This document shows, one piece after another, positions 8,285 to 17,080 of a stretch of 27,489 bases of DNA. The notes beneath the pieces are model-generated. The model ran no database searches. It worked only from the letters and a program-made list of their open reading frames with translations, and was not told the DNA's origin. Source of the stretch: Bacteroidales bacterium UBA1410 (GTDB lineage Bacteria; Bacteroidota; Bacteroidia; Bacteroidales; Dysgonomonadaceae). The stretch spans positions 1-27,489 of the forward strand of contig DBPW01000034.1 in NCBI GenBank assembly GCA_002305015.1, written 5' to 3'. Every line of letters begins with the position of its first letter. Positions within the stretch are counted from its first letter, which is position 1. The position numbers and the translations under genes are program-made.

Positions 8285-9803
8285 GAGGCGTTGGAATAGT
8301 TTCAATGGCTTTTTTTAAACGGGAAATAGTTTCTTCTTTACCCAGCAAAACGGTGATATCGAAAATATGAGGACCTTTCCCTTCTCCAACCAAAGCCAAG
8401 CGGAAAGCATTCATCACGTTGCCGAGGTGATATCCGTTGTCCTGAATCCACTTCATAATGACTTTTTCTTGGTTTTCGGCAGAAAAATCATCCATTTTTT
8501 CCAGTATACCGATTAATTCACGCATCTGATCGGGTGTTTCGGCTTTCCAGCGTTTTCGAACCGTCTTTTCGTCATAAACCGTTGGAGCTACAAAAAAATA
8601 GGACGATTGATCCCATAATTCTTTCACAAAACTCACCCGATCTTTCACCAACCCCACCACTCGGGTTACATAATCGCGCGAGGCAGGTATGTTTTTTTCT
8701 TTCAATACCGGCATAAACATAGCTGCAATTTTCTCATCCGGCGTGGCAAGTATATATTTATGATTAAACCAGCGTGCTTTTTCGTAATCGAAACGTGCGC
8801 CGCTTTTGCTGCATCGTTCAAACGAAAATGCACCGATAAGCTCCTCCAACGAAAAAATCTCCTGTTCTGTTCCGGGATTCCATCCCAGCAAAGCCAGAAA
8901 ATTAATTACCGCTTCGGGCAAATAACCACTTTCGCGGTAACCTGAGAAAATTTCGCCCGTTTTTGGGTCTTTCCATTGCAACGGGAAAACGGGAAATCCC
9001 AATCTATCGCCATCACGCTTGCTTAGCTTTCCGCTCCCTTCGGGTTTAAGCAACAAGGGAAGATGGGCAAACTGCGGCATGGAATCTTCCCAACCGAAGC
9101 TCTTGTATAACCACACATGCAATGGTGCCGAGGGCAACCACTCTTCACCCCGAATTACATGGGTAATTTGCATAAGATGATCATCCACCACATTTGCCAA
9201 ATGGTAAGTAGGCAATTCATCGGCCGATTTATAAATCACTTTGTCGTCCAATACCGAGGAATTAATGGTTACTTTTCCCCGAATAAGATCGTCGACCGTG
9301 ATATCGATACCGGGTTCTATCTTTATGCGAACCACATATTGTGAGTGACTGTCGAGGAGTGCCTGCGTTTCTTCTTTTGAGAGCGAAAGTGAATTACGCA
9401 TCCGGTTCCGTGTAGAAGCATCGTACTGAAAATTGGGTATTTCTTTGCGTTTTTTCTCCAGCTCTTCGGGCGTATCAAAAGCGATATAAGCCTTCCCCTT
9501 TTCCAAGAGTTGCCAAACATACTGCCTGTAAATGTCTTTTCGCTCCGATTGTCGATAAGGACCGTATTGCCCCCCCTTTTTGGGACTCTCATCAAACTCC
9601 AACCCCAGCCAGTCGAAGGTTTCCTGAATATATTCTTCTGCTCCCGGCACAAACCGTTGGGAGTCGGTATCTTCGATACGAAGAATGAAATCGCCCTGAT
9701 GCTGCTTGGCAAACAAATAATTGTACAATGCCGTACGAACGCCGCCGATATGAAGCGGCCCGGTAGGACTGGGAGCAAAACGAACGCGCACTTTCTTATC
9801 CAT
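8277..9803 (-). CDS. gltX: Glutamate--tRNA ligase
   Basis: 508 residues, a class I aminoacyl-tRNA synthetase that charges tRNA-Glu in the cytosol. The N-terminal catalytic domain shows RFAPSPTGPLHIGG with the HIGH-type signature at 18-21. RIEDTD is present, and the KMSKS-type loop is KLSKR (259-263). The C-terminal anticodon-binding region is complete, ending near IPTPHV. The start at 9803 gives the usual short lead before VRVRFAPSPTG. Its last codons overlap the waaA start by 8 bp. A canonical -7 box lies in the 49-bp gap upstream, so gltX-waaA probably forms its own transcription unit even though wbqC and lepB precede it on the same strand. Confidence 0.98.
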   Translation of the reverse strand: MDKKVRVRFAPSPTGPLHIGGVRTALYNYLFAKQHQGDFILRIEDTDSQRFVPGAEEYIQETFDWLGLEFDESPKKGGQYGPYRQSERKDIYRQYVWQLLEKGKAYIAFDTPEELEKKRKEIPNFQYDASTRNRMRNSLSLSKEETQALLDSHSQYVVRIKIEPGIDITVDDLIRGKVTINSSVLDDKVIYKSADELPTYHLANVVDDHLMQITHVIRGEEWLPSAPLHVWLYKSFGWEDSMPQFAHLPLLLKPEGSGKLSKRDGDRLGFPVFPLQWKDPKTGEIFSGYRESGYLPEAVINFLALLGWNPGTEQEIFSLEELIGAFSFERCSKSGARFDYEKARWFNHKYILATPDEKIAAMFMPVLKEKNIPASRDYVTRVVGLVKDRVSFVKELWDQSSYFFVAPTVYDEKTVRKRWKAETPDQMRELIGILEKMDDFSAENQEKVIMKWIQDNGYHLGNVMNAFRLALVGEGKGPHIFDITVLLGKEETISRLKKAIETIPTPHV

Positions 9804-9822
9804 AATTGCTTTTTATAAGATG

Positions 9823-9830
9823 CAAAGATA
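9823..9830 (-). promoter_or_regulatory. Candidate -7 box for gltX-waaA
   Basis: Minus-strand TATCTTTG followed by CATC matches TAnnTTTG exactly and sits 19 bases before the gltX start codon. No well-spaced -33 TTTG is present, but the stretch upstream (TACTTTTTAA) is T-rich. Confidence 0.55.
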
Positions 9831-9852
9831 GCGATTTTCGGTTAAAAAGTAC

Positions 9853-10473
9853 TTATAAATACAAACGCGATTCATTCCCCATGTTAAACAAGAGATCAAC
9901 AATACTCAAGTTCTCCAGAAATCCATATTTTTCACTAAACACCTGATAATAAGGAATTGCCTTGAAGTTGGGATCAGGTTTCTGCCGACTTGGCTTGGGA
10001 TGAATGGTTTCTCTGAAATCCATCATTCCATCGGGAACCGTTTCGATGTAACGTTCGGTATACGTTACTAGGGGATGTATATCGAGCAATCGGCAAATCA
10101 ACACACGAAGATCTTCGTTAAAATCAACCAGATAGGTATATTTTTTCTCGTAAAACTGCCGGAAATCATCGCAATAATATTCGAAAAAAGGAGTGGAATT
10201 ATACGCCGAAACCAGAGCATTCCAATGCAGATGCCTCCAGTTTCCATGATCGGAAATGCGGATATCTTTCATCTCGCATTTCTCGGCTTCCGTTTTTTCG
10301 ATAGGAATACTTAAGGGAAGGACGCCGTTGGCTCCGGCGATCAGACACCGATTCCGATAGGATTGTTTCCGATAGATATCGTGAATTTCGATACACACTT
10401 TTTCGGCACGAAAAAGCTTGCTGAAATATTGAACAGGAGCCAAATAAAACGACGACAAGAGAACGGAATCCAT
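9853..10473 (-). CDS. WbqC family protein
   Basis: 206-residue cytosolic protein of the WbqC family (PF08889), whose biochemical role is not established. Members occur in polysaccharide gene clusters and, in Bacteroidota, next to lepB. Visible conserved features are the N-terminal YLAPVQYFSKL, NRCLIAGANG (41-50), ISDHGNWRHLHWNALVSAYN (73-92) and the FFEYY segment (96-100). No signal peptide or membrane helix is seen. Its ATG shares one base with the lepB stop (TAATG), which points to translational coupling. The neighbourhood dapB-lepB-wbqC suggests a cell-envelope link, but this is only context. Confidence 0.9.
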   Translation of the reverse strand: MDSVLLSSFYLAPVQYFSKLFRAEKVCIEIHDIYRKQSYRNRCLIAGANGVLPLSIPIEKTEAEKCEMKDIRISDHGNWRHLHWNALVSAYNSTPFFEYYCDDFRQFYEKKYTYLVDFNEDLRVLICRLLDIHPLVTYTERYIETVPDGMMDFRETIHPKPSRQKPDPNFKAIPYYQVFSEKYGFLENLSIVDLLFNMGNESRLYL

Positions 10474-11936
10474 TACCTCTTAGCACTCCTGAACAACCGT
10501 TTCCAGCGGATTTTGCCGTGAAACCATTCTTTATCTTTGTCGAGAGAAAGCCAAATCAAAATCGGCTGACCAACGATATGATCCTCCGGAACAAAACCCC
10601 ACACGCGTGAGTCGGCCGAATTGTGACGGTTGTCACCCATCATGAAATAATAATCCATCGTAAAAGTGTACGAATCGGCCTGTTGTCCATTGATATACAC
10701 TTTTCCGTTACGGTATGCAAAATCGTTGCCCTCATAATTTTTTATGCAACGTTCATAGGCAGCCACCTTGAAATCGACATCCTCGTCAAAAGTAATTTTG
10801 GCGCCTTTTTTCGGTATCCAAAGCGGGCCATATGTATCGCGTGTCCATCCGGTTTCGTAATCCAACGGATAATAGTATCCCGCTCCGGGTTGCTCCTTTT
10901 CCTTTATTATCACCAATACGAAAGGCTTCGCATTCATTTTTTCGACCATCTCGTCCGTCATCGGCATAGGACCATACAATTTGCCGAAAGAACCGTTGTA
11001 TTGCTTCAATCCCAATTGAACGGCACTCAAACTGTCGACATGGGTCAAATCCTGATATTTTGGAATAGGCTGCCCGAAATTATCCACACCCAAATAATCG
11101 CTTTTACTGATGCCCAAATCTTCAAAAACGGATGAAGCGATAAGGGTTCCGTCCGTCTGAATATAATAATTGTGTTGAGCCATTTTGGGATGGGGGATAA
11201 TTTTTCCGTCGATATACACCGTATCGTTTTTCATTTGAATGGTTTCGCCCGGCAATCCGATACATCGTTTCACATAGTTTTCGCGTCGATCAACCGGCCG
11301 CCAGATTACCTCGCCATACGTTTGTTTATCTGCCCTGATACCGGCACTTCCGTTGGGATTATATTTGGCAAGGGTATAAAAGTCGACAGCTTGCATATTC
11401 AGGGCTACCGTATCGCCTGCAGGAAAATTAAAAACCACGATATCGTTGCGTTGTACATTACCAAAACCTTTCAAACGCCTGTATTTCCACTGCGGCTTTT
11501 CGATATACGATTTTCCACCCACTACCGGCATGGTGTGTTGCGCCAGCGGAAACGATAGCGGCGTCATGGGAGCTCGAGGACCGTAACTAAGTTTGCTGAC
11601 GGCAAGAAAATCACCTACCAGCAATGATTTTTCGAGTGATGAAGACGGTATCTGATAATTTTGAAAGAAAAAAGTATTGATGAAATACACAGCAACGAGG
11701 GCAAAAATAATGGCATCGACCCATTCCATCACTTTACGGAAAGCAGCGTTCTTCGATTTTTTCCAGAACGTCCAATGAATATATTTTGTAATGTAAATAT
11801 CGAAAAACAGGATGATGAGCAACAACAGCCAAGCGCTGCCATACCAAATGGAAAAAAGGGTCCAAAGTAAAGACCAGACGGAAAACCCTATCCATTGTCC
11901 GCGAGTGGCTTTGGAGATGCGTTCTTTCAGTGTCAT
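10473..11936 (-). CDS. lepB: Signal peptidase I, long Bacteroidota form
   Basis: 487-residue inner-membrane serine protease (S26 family) that removes signal peptides from exported proteins. N-terminal membrane helices lie at about 15-50 and 70-90, followed by the catalytic box QIPSSSL with candidate nucleophile S100. The usual S-M pair is S-L here. The general-base lysine is K223 in YVKRCIGLPGE. The C-terminal box is GDNRHNSADSR (434-444). About 200 residues separate the lysine box from the last box, far more than in Escherichia coli LepB (324 residues in total). Such long forms are usual in Bacteroidota, but the role of the insertion is unknown to me. It sits 30 bp downstream of dapB and overlaps wbqC by one base, so a dapB-lepB-wbqC operon is likely. 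Confidence 0.93.
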   Translation of the reverse strand: MTLKERISKATRGQWIGFSVWSLLWTLFSIWYGSAWLLLLIILFFDIYITKYIHWTFWKKSKNAAFRKVMEWVDAIIFALVAVYFINTFFFQNYQIPSSSLEKSLLVGDFLAVSKLSYGPRAPMTPLSFPLAQHTMPVVGGKSYIEKPQWKYRRLKGFGNVQRNDIVVFNFPAGDTVALNMQAVDFYTLAKYNPNGSAGIRADKQTYGEVIWRPVDRRENYVKRCIGLPGETIQMKNDTVYIDGKIIPHPKMAQHNYYIQTDGTLIASSVFEDLGISKSDYLGVDNFGQPIPKYQDLTHVDSLSAVQLGLKQYNGSFGKLYGPMPMTDEMVEKMNAKPFVLVIIKEKEQPGAGYYYPLDYETGWTRDTYGPLWIPKKGAKITFDEDVDFKVAAYERCIKNYEGNDFAYRNGKVYINGQQADSYTFTMDYYFMMGDNRHNSADSRVWGFVPEDHIVGQPILIWLSLDKDKEWFHGKIRWKRLFRSAKR

Positions 11937-11966
11937 ATTTATTGTATGTATAAAAAATCTTTTTAT

Positions 11967-12683
11967 TTAAAACTTCAACAGGTCTTCCATCGTCAGAAAG
12001 CCTTTTCTCCCTTGGGTGAACTCAGCCGCCAGCACTGCACCCAAAGCAAAGCCTTTACGGTTTTTGGCATCGTGTGTGATGCGGATCGTATCGGCTTCCG
12101 ATTCGTAAATAACCGTATGGATGCCGGGCACCTCGTCTTCGCGAAATGCTTTTATTTCTAATTCATGGGGCGAATGAGCCTCGTTGAGCACCCAACTGTC
12201 TTTTCGGTCGATACGGGCAAGAATATCTTCTGCCAACGAGATGGCCGTTCCACTCGGGGCATCCAGCTTGTGAATGTGATGCGTTTCCTCCAGCCGCACA
12301 TCGTAATCGGGAAACCGATTCATGATTTCTGCCAAATAACGATTTACCGCAAAAAAGATATTTACGCCAAGACTGAAATTCGAGGCATAGAAAAACGTTT
12401 TCCCTTCTTTCTCACAAAGCTGTTTCACCTCATCCAAATGTTGCAGCCATCCGGTTGTTCCCGATACCACAGGAACACCGGCAGCAAAAGCTTTCCGGTA
12501 ATTGCGAAGTGCACTTTGTGGAGAGGTAAACTCGATGGCCACATCGGCACTTTTGAATTCGGGAGAATCAAACTTATCTTCGTCGTTTATATCGATAATG
12601 CAAACAATTTCATGACCTCTTTCTCGGGCAACTTTTTCGATTTCATGCCCCATCTTACCGTAACCGATCAATGCAATTTTCAT
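11967..12683 (-). CDS. dapB: 4-hydroxy-tetrahydrodipicolinate reductase
   Basis: 238-residue cytosolic NAD(P)H-dependent enzyme of the diaminopimelate/lysine pathway. It supplies lysine and the peptidoglycan cross-linking amino acid. The Rossmann motif is GYGKMG (7-12). The substrate/catalytic segment is ETHHIHKLDAPSGTA, with H135-H136 and K139 in the positions of the E. coli catalytic His and Lys. SGTTGW (74-79) is also present. It is slightly shorter than the E. coli enzyme (273), as is usual for this phylum. It is the first gene of the dapB-lepB-wbqC set and has a candidate -7 box 20 bases upstream. Confidence 0.96.
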   Translation of the reverse strand: MKIALIGYGKMGHEIEKVARERGHEIVCIIDINDEDKFDSPEFKSADVAIEFTSPQSALRNYRKAFAAGVPVVSGTTGWLQHLDEVKQLCEKEGKTFFYASNFSLGVNIFFAVNRYLAEIMNRFPDYDVRLEETHHIHKLDAPSGTAISLAEDILARIDRKDSWVLNEAHSPHELEIKAFREDEVPGIHTVIYESEADTIRITHDAKNRKGFALGAVLAAEFTQGRKGFLTMEDLLKF

Positions 12684-12703
12684 TCTATGTTTTTTATAAA
12701 GGG

Positions 12704-12711
12704 CAAAAATA
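12704..12711 (-). promoter_or_regulatory. Candidate -7 box for dapB-lepB-wbqC
   Basis: Minus-strand TATTTTTG followed by CCC fits TAnnTTTG and lies 20 bases before the dapB start codon. No spaced -33 TTTG is evident. The same octamer and following CCC occur upstream of the epimerase gene at 13817-13824. Confidence 0.45.
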
Positions 12712-12780
12712 ACAAATTAAGCCGTAGTTTCTTCCGCGTGAGCGTTATTTGTTCTTAATTTTATGTTTTCCATCAACGAT

Positions 12781-13794
12781 TCACAACCATCCGTTTTCTT
12801 TATACCACCGAACCGTTTTTTCTATACCCTCCTTCAGCCGGTAATCCGGACGAAATCCAAGATCATGTTGAAGTGGCGTGATATCGCACAACCAGTTACG
12901 CTGTTTCATGATGTAATACTTATCGGTATTGAACGTTGTCGGCTTGCCAACCATTGCCGCTATTTTCTCATTTATGAACGCGGCCGGTTTTACGATCCAA
13001 AGCGGAACCTTAAGACGCAGAACATGCTTTTTGCCGAGCGCTTGCTGCACCAGTTTGTTGAATTCGTCATCGCTATAGCAATCGCCATCGGCTACGAAAT
13101 ACTCTTTTCTTCGAATCCCTTTTTCGATGCAGTCGAAAATAACCTTTATCAAATCTTCCACATAGATAAAAGTCAACCACTGTTTTTTAAATCCGGCTTC
13201 CACGGCAATGCCTCTTTTTACGGACCGCATCAAGATGAGATAATCTTTGTCGCGCGGGCCATAAACACCGGTCGGACGCAATATGACGTAAGGAAAATCG
13301 GGAATGCTTTTGATATAATTCTCCGCCAACAATTTGCTTCGTCCGTACGCCGTATTGGGATGAGGGATATGATGGACAGAAATAGGCGTATATCCTTTTT
13401 CGTCTCCAACACCGTACGCACTTAAACTGCTGATGAAAATAAAACTGTCCGGAACATTTCGAGTTTCGACAAGTGCATCGACAAGATTTTTCGTATATAA
13501 ATAGTTAACGCGCTCGAAATCGGATTTATGCAATGCTTTTGTGATCCCGGCTGTATGGACAATGTAATCGAATCGTCCGTATTCGGCAGCAAAAGATTGC
13601 AACTGCTTCACAAGATCGTCTTTATTAGCATAAGATAAGTCGATAAAACGGATGCGTTCATCTTGCAAGTAAGCTTTATTGCTGCCGACGCGCACGCCTG
13701 CCCATGTTTCGTAACCCGATGCAAGTGCTTTTTCCACAGCCGCACTGCCGATGAATCCGCTGGCACCGGTAATAAGGATTTTCTTTTTGTTCAT
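12781..13794 (-). CDS. NAD-dependent epimerase/dehydratase family protein
   Basis: 337-residue extended short-chain dehydrogenase/reductase. The dinucleotide-binding motif is TGASGFIG (9-16). The active-site serine region is ISSLSAYG and the catalytic pair is Y150/K154 (AYGRSKLLAE). LRPTGVYGP follows. There is no signal peptide. The family includes nucleotide-sugar epimerases, dihydroflavonol reductase-like enzymes and others, and nothing in this sequence fixes the substrate. It is separated from dapB by 97 bp containing a likely dapB promoter and has its own candidate -7 box upstream, so it is probably a single-gene unit. Confidence 0.88.
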   Translation of the reverse strand: MNKKKILITGASGFIGSAAVEKALASGYETWAGVRVGSNKAYLQDERIRFIDLSYANKDDLVKQLQSFAAEYGRFDYIVHTAGITKALHKSDFERVNYLYTKNLVDALVETRNVPDSFIFISSLSAYGVGDEKGYTPISVHHIPHPNTAYGRSKLLAENYIKSIPDFPYVILRPTGVYGPRDKDYLILMRSVKRGIAVEAGFKKQWLTFIYVEDLIKVIFDCIEKGIRRKEYFVADGDCYSDDEFNKLVQQALGKKHVLRLKVPLWIVKPAAFINEKIAAMVGKPTTFNTDKYYIMKQRNWLCDITPLQHDLGFRPDYRLKEGIEKTVRWYKENGWL

Positions 13795-13816
13795 GTTACC
13801 TATCGGAATCTGTGGG

Positions 13817-13824
13817 CAAAAATA
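13817..13824 (-). promoter_or_regulatory. Candidate -7 box for the epimerase gene
   Basis: Minus-strand TATTTTTG followed by CCC, 22 bases before the start codon at 13794, fits the TAnnTTTG consensus. No -33 TTTG at the usual spacing. The remaining 13825-14046 stretch separates divergent genes and is AT-rich without a supportable ORF. Confidence 0.4.
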
Positions 13825-14011
13825 AGGATAACTTATCGATTTTATAGAAAGAATTCTTCCTTTTTACAAAAACAATGCGTTGAAAAAAGCCTTATTCATT
13901 TGTTGAACGGTTATAAATATAGCAAGCTCCAAATAAAACCGAATTTTTGCACAAATAGAAAACCAACATGAGAAAACAGTCAAAAAAATCGTACTCTCAC
14001 AAAACTTTTCG

Positions 14012-14019
14012 TATTTTCG
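14012..14019 (+). promoter_or_regulatory. Possible -7 box for dsbD
   Basis: TATTTTCG followed by CAACC differs from TAnnTTTG at one position and lies 27 bases before the dsbD start codon. No -33 element is recognised, so the call is weak. Confidence 0.3.
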
Positions 14020-14046
14020 CAACCAAAACCGGTAAAACCACAAAAA

Positions 14047-16134
14047 ATGAAAAGGATCGCAACCGCTCTTGTTTCCCTGCTTGTTTTCCTTTCGTATGCG
14101 GCAGCACAAAATCCCGTATCGTGGGAATTTTCTCTCGAAGATAACGGCAACGGAGAAATCAGTCTGATAGCAAAGGCAACTATCGAAGCGGGGTGGCACT
14201 TGTATGATACGGAAATTCCGGAAGGAGGACCTACTCCCACAACGCTGACCATCGATAAACTGAAAGGAGCCGCTCCGATCGGAAAATTCCATGCCGAAGG
14301 CAAGAAACCCCATGTAGCTTTCGATCCCGTTTTCGAAATGAATATCGGCACATTTGACGGAACAGTCCGGTTCGTACAACGTTTCAGAATTACCAATAAA
14401 GACGAGTTCGTGCTTGAAGGCGACGTGCGAGCACAAGCTTGCAACGAACAAACCTGCACACCGCCTTTGCCTATCGATTTTGCTTTTTCAGCCAACGACT
14501 TGCCAAAAACCGTTGCATCAACGACAGTAAACACAACTCCCCCCCCTAGTCCTCAACCTCTTCTCATGGATGATACCCTTTCCGCAAGGGATTCCGTGGA
14601 TGTTGCCAAAGAGGTTGCTCCTATAACAACAGGCTATGCCGATATCGAAAAAAATCCACTTTGGACGCCGGTCATCGAAGAACTAAAAGCCTATGGGATG
14701 GAAGGAAACGTGTCCGAAATGTCGCTGTGGTGGATTTTCATTTCGGGATTTATAGGAGGGCTTATTGCACTGCTTACGCCCTGCGTGTGGCCGATGATCC
14801 CGATGACAGTCAGCTTCTTTCTGAAAAGAAACGCAGCAAGCCGCAAAAAGGCCGTCTCACAAGCCATTGTTTACGGTGTAGCCATCATTGTGATTTATCT
14901 GGTTTTAGGATTGCTGATCACCGCCATTTTCGGCGCAAGTGCATTGAATAATCTGGCAACAAGTGCAGTTTTCAACCTCATTTTCTTTGCCTTGCTGGTG
15001 ATATTTGCGATTTCGTTTTTCGGCGGTTTCGACCTGGTGTTGCCCGCTTCGTGGACTAACAAAATGGACTCGAAAGCCGATTCGGCTTCGGGAATGCTCA
15101 GCATCTTTTTTATGGCGTTTACGCTGGTGCTGGTATCGTTTTCATGCACCGGTCCCATTATCGGAACATTGCTGGTAGAAGCTGCCACTTGGGGGAACAT
15201 CTTATCACCCACTGTCGGCATGTTTGGCTTTGCACTGGCACTGGCCATCCCGTTCGCGCTGTTTGCCATCTTCCCTTCGTGGTTGCAAACCATGCCGAAG
15301 TCGGGTGGCTGGCTGAACGCAGTAAAAGTAGTCCTCGGCTTTCTGGAACTGGCTTTTGCGTTGAAGTTCTTATCGGTTGCCGATCTGGCCTACGGATGGG
15401 GTATCCTGGACAGGGAAGTATTTCTCGTGCTCTGGATTGTAATCTTCGCCCTGCTTGGGGTGTATCTGCTCGGAAAACTCCAACTTCCCCACGACAACAA
15501 GGTAGAACATGTTTCGATTACCCGCTTATTCCTGGCTATTTTTTCGTTTGCCTTTGCCATCTATTTGGTGCCCGGGCTGTGGGGCGCACCGCTTAAAGCA
15601 ATCAGCGCTTTCTCACCACCGATGTACACGCAGGATTTTAGTTTATACGATGGGGAGGTGCGTCCTAAATATACCGATTACGAAAGTGGTATGGCTTACG
15701 CTAAACAAGCCGGAAAACCGGTATTGCTCGATTTCTCGGGATATGGTTGCGTAAATTGCCGCAAAATGGAAGCATCGGTGTGGACCGACCCTCGCGTAAA
15801 AAACATCATCGACAACGAATACGTTTTAATTACGCTGGTAGTGGACGACAAAACACGACTGCCGGAGGTGATTGAAGTGGAAGAAAACGGAAGAATCACC
15901 CGCCTGAAAACCATCGGCGACAAATGGAGCTATCTGCAGCGCCATAAATTCGGAGCCAATGCACAGCCCTATTACGTAGCATTGGACAACGAAGGAAAAC
16001 CTGTTGGTCCTTCGTATGCCTATGACGAAAATGTGGAAAAATATATCGAATTTCTGCAGACAGGATTAAGAAACTACAGGAAAAGGCAATCGAACCGCCC
16101 CAATCAATCAAACGGATATTTCGACGGAGCCTAA
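14047..16134 (+). CDS. dsbD: Thiol:disulfide interchange protein, DsbD type
   Basis: 695 residues. A Sec signal peptide (1-20, ending YAAA-Q) is followed by a periplasmic N-terminal domain with the redox pair C132/C137 (ACNEQTC). A proline-rich linker lies at about 164-171. A membrane domain of about eight helices (225-515) carries cysteines C246 (TPCVWPM) and C367 (SFSCTGP). A C-terminal periplasmic thioredoxin domain has C568-V-N-C571. This is the full three-domain DsbD relay, which passes electrons from cytosolic thioredoxin to periplasmic disulfide reductases and to cytochrome c assembly. All six cysteines expected for the relay are present. It is followed on the same strand by mazG after 106 bp. 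Confidence 0.95.
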   Translation: MKRIATALVSLLVFLSYAAAQNPVSWEFSLEDNGNGEISLIAKATIEAGWHLYDTEIPEGGPTPTTLTIDKLKGAAPIGKFHAEGKKPHVAFDPVFEMNIGTFDGTVRFVQRFRITNKDEFVLEGDVRAQACNEQTCTPPLPIDFAFSANDLPKTVASTTVNTTPPPSPQPLLMDDTLSARDSVDVAKEVAPITTGYADIEKNPLWTPVIEELKAYGMEGNVSEMSLWWIFISGFIGGLIALLTPCVWPMIPMTVSFFLKRNAASRKKAVSQAIVYGVAIIVIYLVLGLLITAIFGASALNNLATSAVFNLIFFALLVIFAISFFGGFDLVLPASWTNKMDSKADSASGMLSIFFMAFTLVLVSFSCTGPIIGTLLVEAATWGNILSPTVGMFGFALALAIPFALFAIFPSWLQTMPKSGGWLNAVKVVLGFLELAFALKFLSVADLAYGWGILDREVFLVLWIVIFALLGVYLLGKLQLPHDNKVEHVSITRLFLAIFSFAFAIYLVPGLWGAPLKAISAFSPPMYTQDFSLYDGEVRPKYTDYESGMAYAKQAGKPVLLDFSGYGCVNCRKMEASVWTDPRVKNIIDNEYVLITLVVDDKTRLPEVIEVEENGRITRLKTIGDKWSYLQRHKFGANAQPYYVALDNEGKPVGPSYAYDENVEKYIEFLQTGLRNYRKRQSNRPNQSNGYFDGA

Positions 16135-16149
16135 TCTTCAAACCGACAA

Positions 16150-16185
16150 TAGTATAAAATCGATATATAGTATCAAATCGATATA
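16150..16185 (+). repeat. Two tandem 18-bp AT-rich repeats upstream of mazG
   Basis: Unit 1, TAGTATAAAATCGATATA (16150-16167), is followed directly by unit 2, TAGTATCAAATCGATATA (16168-16185), with one mismatch. They lie in the 106-bp dsbD-mazG gap, 56 bases before the mazG start. No function is evident. They could be a regulatory site or slippage-generated sequence. Confidence 0.7.
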
Positions 16186-16240
16186 AGGAATAATCAACAA
16201 CAAACGATCAAATTTTTGTAAAGAAAGGAAAGAGAACGAG

Positions 16241-17026
16241 ATGAATACGCGTGAACAAAAACTGGAAGCTTTTGGGAAACTATTGGATGTGATGGACGAA
16301 TTGAGGGAGAAATGCCCTTGGGATCGCGAACAGACCAACGAAAGTCTCAGAGCGAATACCATAGAAGAAACGTATGAATTGGCCGAGGCTATCATTAAAA
16401 ACGACGACGAAGCCATAAAAAAAGAGCTGGGCGATTTACTCCTTCATGTGGTATTCTATGCCAAAATTGGAGAAGAAAAAGGAGCTTTCGACATTGCTGA
16501 TGTTTGCAATGCCCTCTGCGACAAACTGATATTTCGTCACCCACACGTTTTTGGCGATGCGCAAGCCGACTCAGCACGCAAAGTGGAAAAATCGTGGGAA
16601 CAAATCAAACTCAAAGAAAAAGGAGGCAACTCAACCATCCTGGGAGGCGTTCCCGATGCGCTGCCGTCGATGGTAAAAGCCTATCGGATACAAGATAAGG
16701 CACGAAATGCGGGATTCGATTGGAACAAACGCCAAGAGGTTTGGGAAAAAGTGAAAGAGGAATGGGAGGAATTGAAGGCAGAAATCGATGAATCGAACCC
16801 CGATAAAATGGAAGGAGAATTTGGTGATCTGCTTTTCAGTATCATCAACGCCGCACGATTGTACAAAGTAAACCCTGACAATGCCCTGGAGCGTACCAAT
16901 CAAAAATTTATCTATCGCTTCAACTACATGGAAAAGAAAGCAAAAGAGCAGGGGAAAACATTGAAAAACATGACGCTTGAAGAAATGGAAGAAATCTGGC
17001 AGGAAGCCAAACGCACAGAAAAATAA
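16241..17026 (+). CDS. mazG: Nucleoside triphosphate pyrophosphohydrolase
   Basis: 261 residues with two MazG all-alpha NTP-PPase domains, like E. coli MazG (263 residues). The first domain has the metal-binding pattern EETYE (42-46) with E62 and D65 (KELGDLL). The second has EEWEELKAE with E193 and D196 (EGEFGDLL). CPWDREQT near residue 25 is also typical. It hydrolyses NTPs to NMPs and pyrophosphate in the cytosol. Roles in nucleotide-pool clean-up and in lowering (p)ppGpp are known for the E. coli protein. A purine-rich stretch just before the ATG (AAAGGAAAGAG) may serve as ribosome binding site. azoR follows after 69 bp. Confidence 0.95.
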   Translation: MNTREQKLEAFGKLLDVMDELREKCPWDREQTNESLRANTIEETYELAEAIIKNDDEAIKKELGDLLLHVVFYAKIGEEKGAFDIADVCNALCDKLIFRHPHVFGDAQADSARKVEKSWEQIKLKEKGGNSTILGGVPDALPSMVKAYRIQDKARNAGFDWNKRQEVWEKVKEEWEELKAEIDESNPDKMEGEFGDLLFSIINAARLYKVNPDNALERTNQKFIYRFNYMEKKAKEQGKTLKNMTLEEMEEIWQEAKRTEK

Positions 17027-17037
17027 ATATTTTTTCT

Positions 17038-17045
17038 TACATTTG
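17038..17045 (+). promoter_or_regulatory. Candidate -7 box for azoR
   Basis: TACATTTG matches TAnnTTTG and lies 50 bases before the azoR start codon, in the gap after mazG. No spaced -33 TTTG is evident. It suggests azoR can be transcribed independently of mazG. Confidence 0.4.
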
Positions 17046-17080
17046 TCGGCAAGGAATCTAACATTAAAACAATTAAAACA

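Noticed and set aside
8285..8305. Upstream ATG for waaA at 8305
   Set aside because: It would add seven residues unlike the family N-terminus and lengthen the gltX overlap to 29 bp. The ATG at 8284 gives a start/stop overlap and the expected hydrophobic opening.
12763..13425. 220-codon plus-strand open frame
   Set aside because: It is antisense to the epimerase/dehydratase gene, whose Rossmann and YxxxK motifs are clear, and it has no domain of its own.
12781..13794. Naming the epimerase gene galE
   Set aside because: The motifs fit the wide NAD-dependent epimerase/dehydratase family. Nothing in the sequence or neighbours supports UDP-galactose as substrate.
16150..16185. Short CRISPR-like array
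   Set aside because: Only two directly adjacent units without spacers are present, and there are no cas genes nearby.
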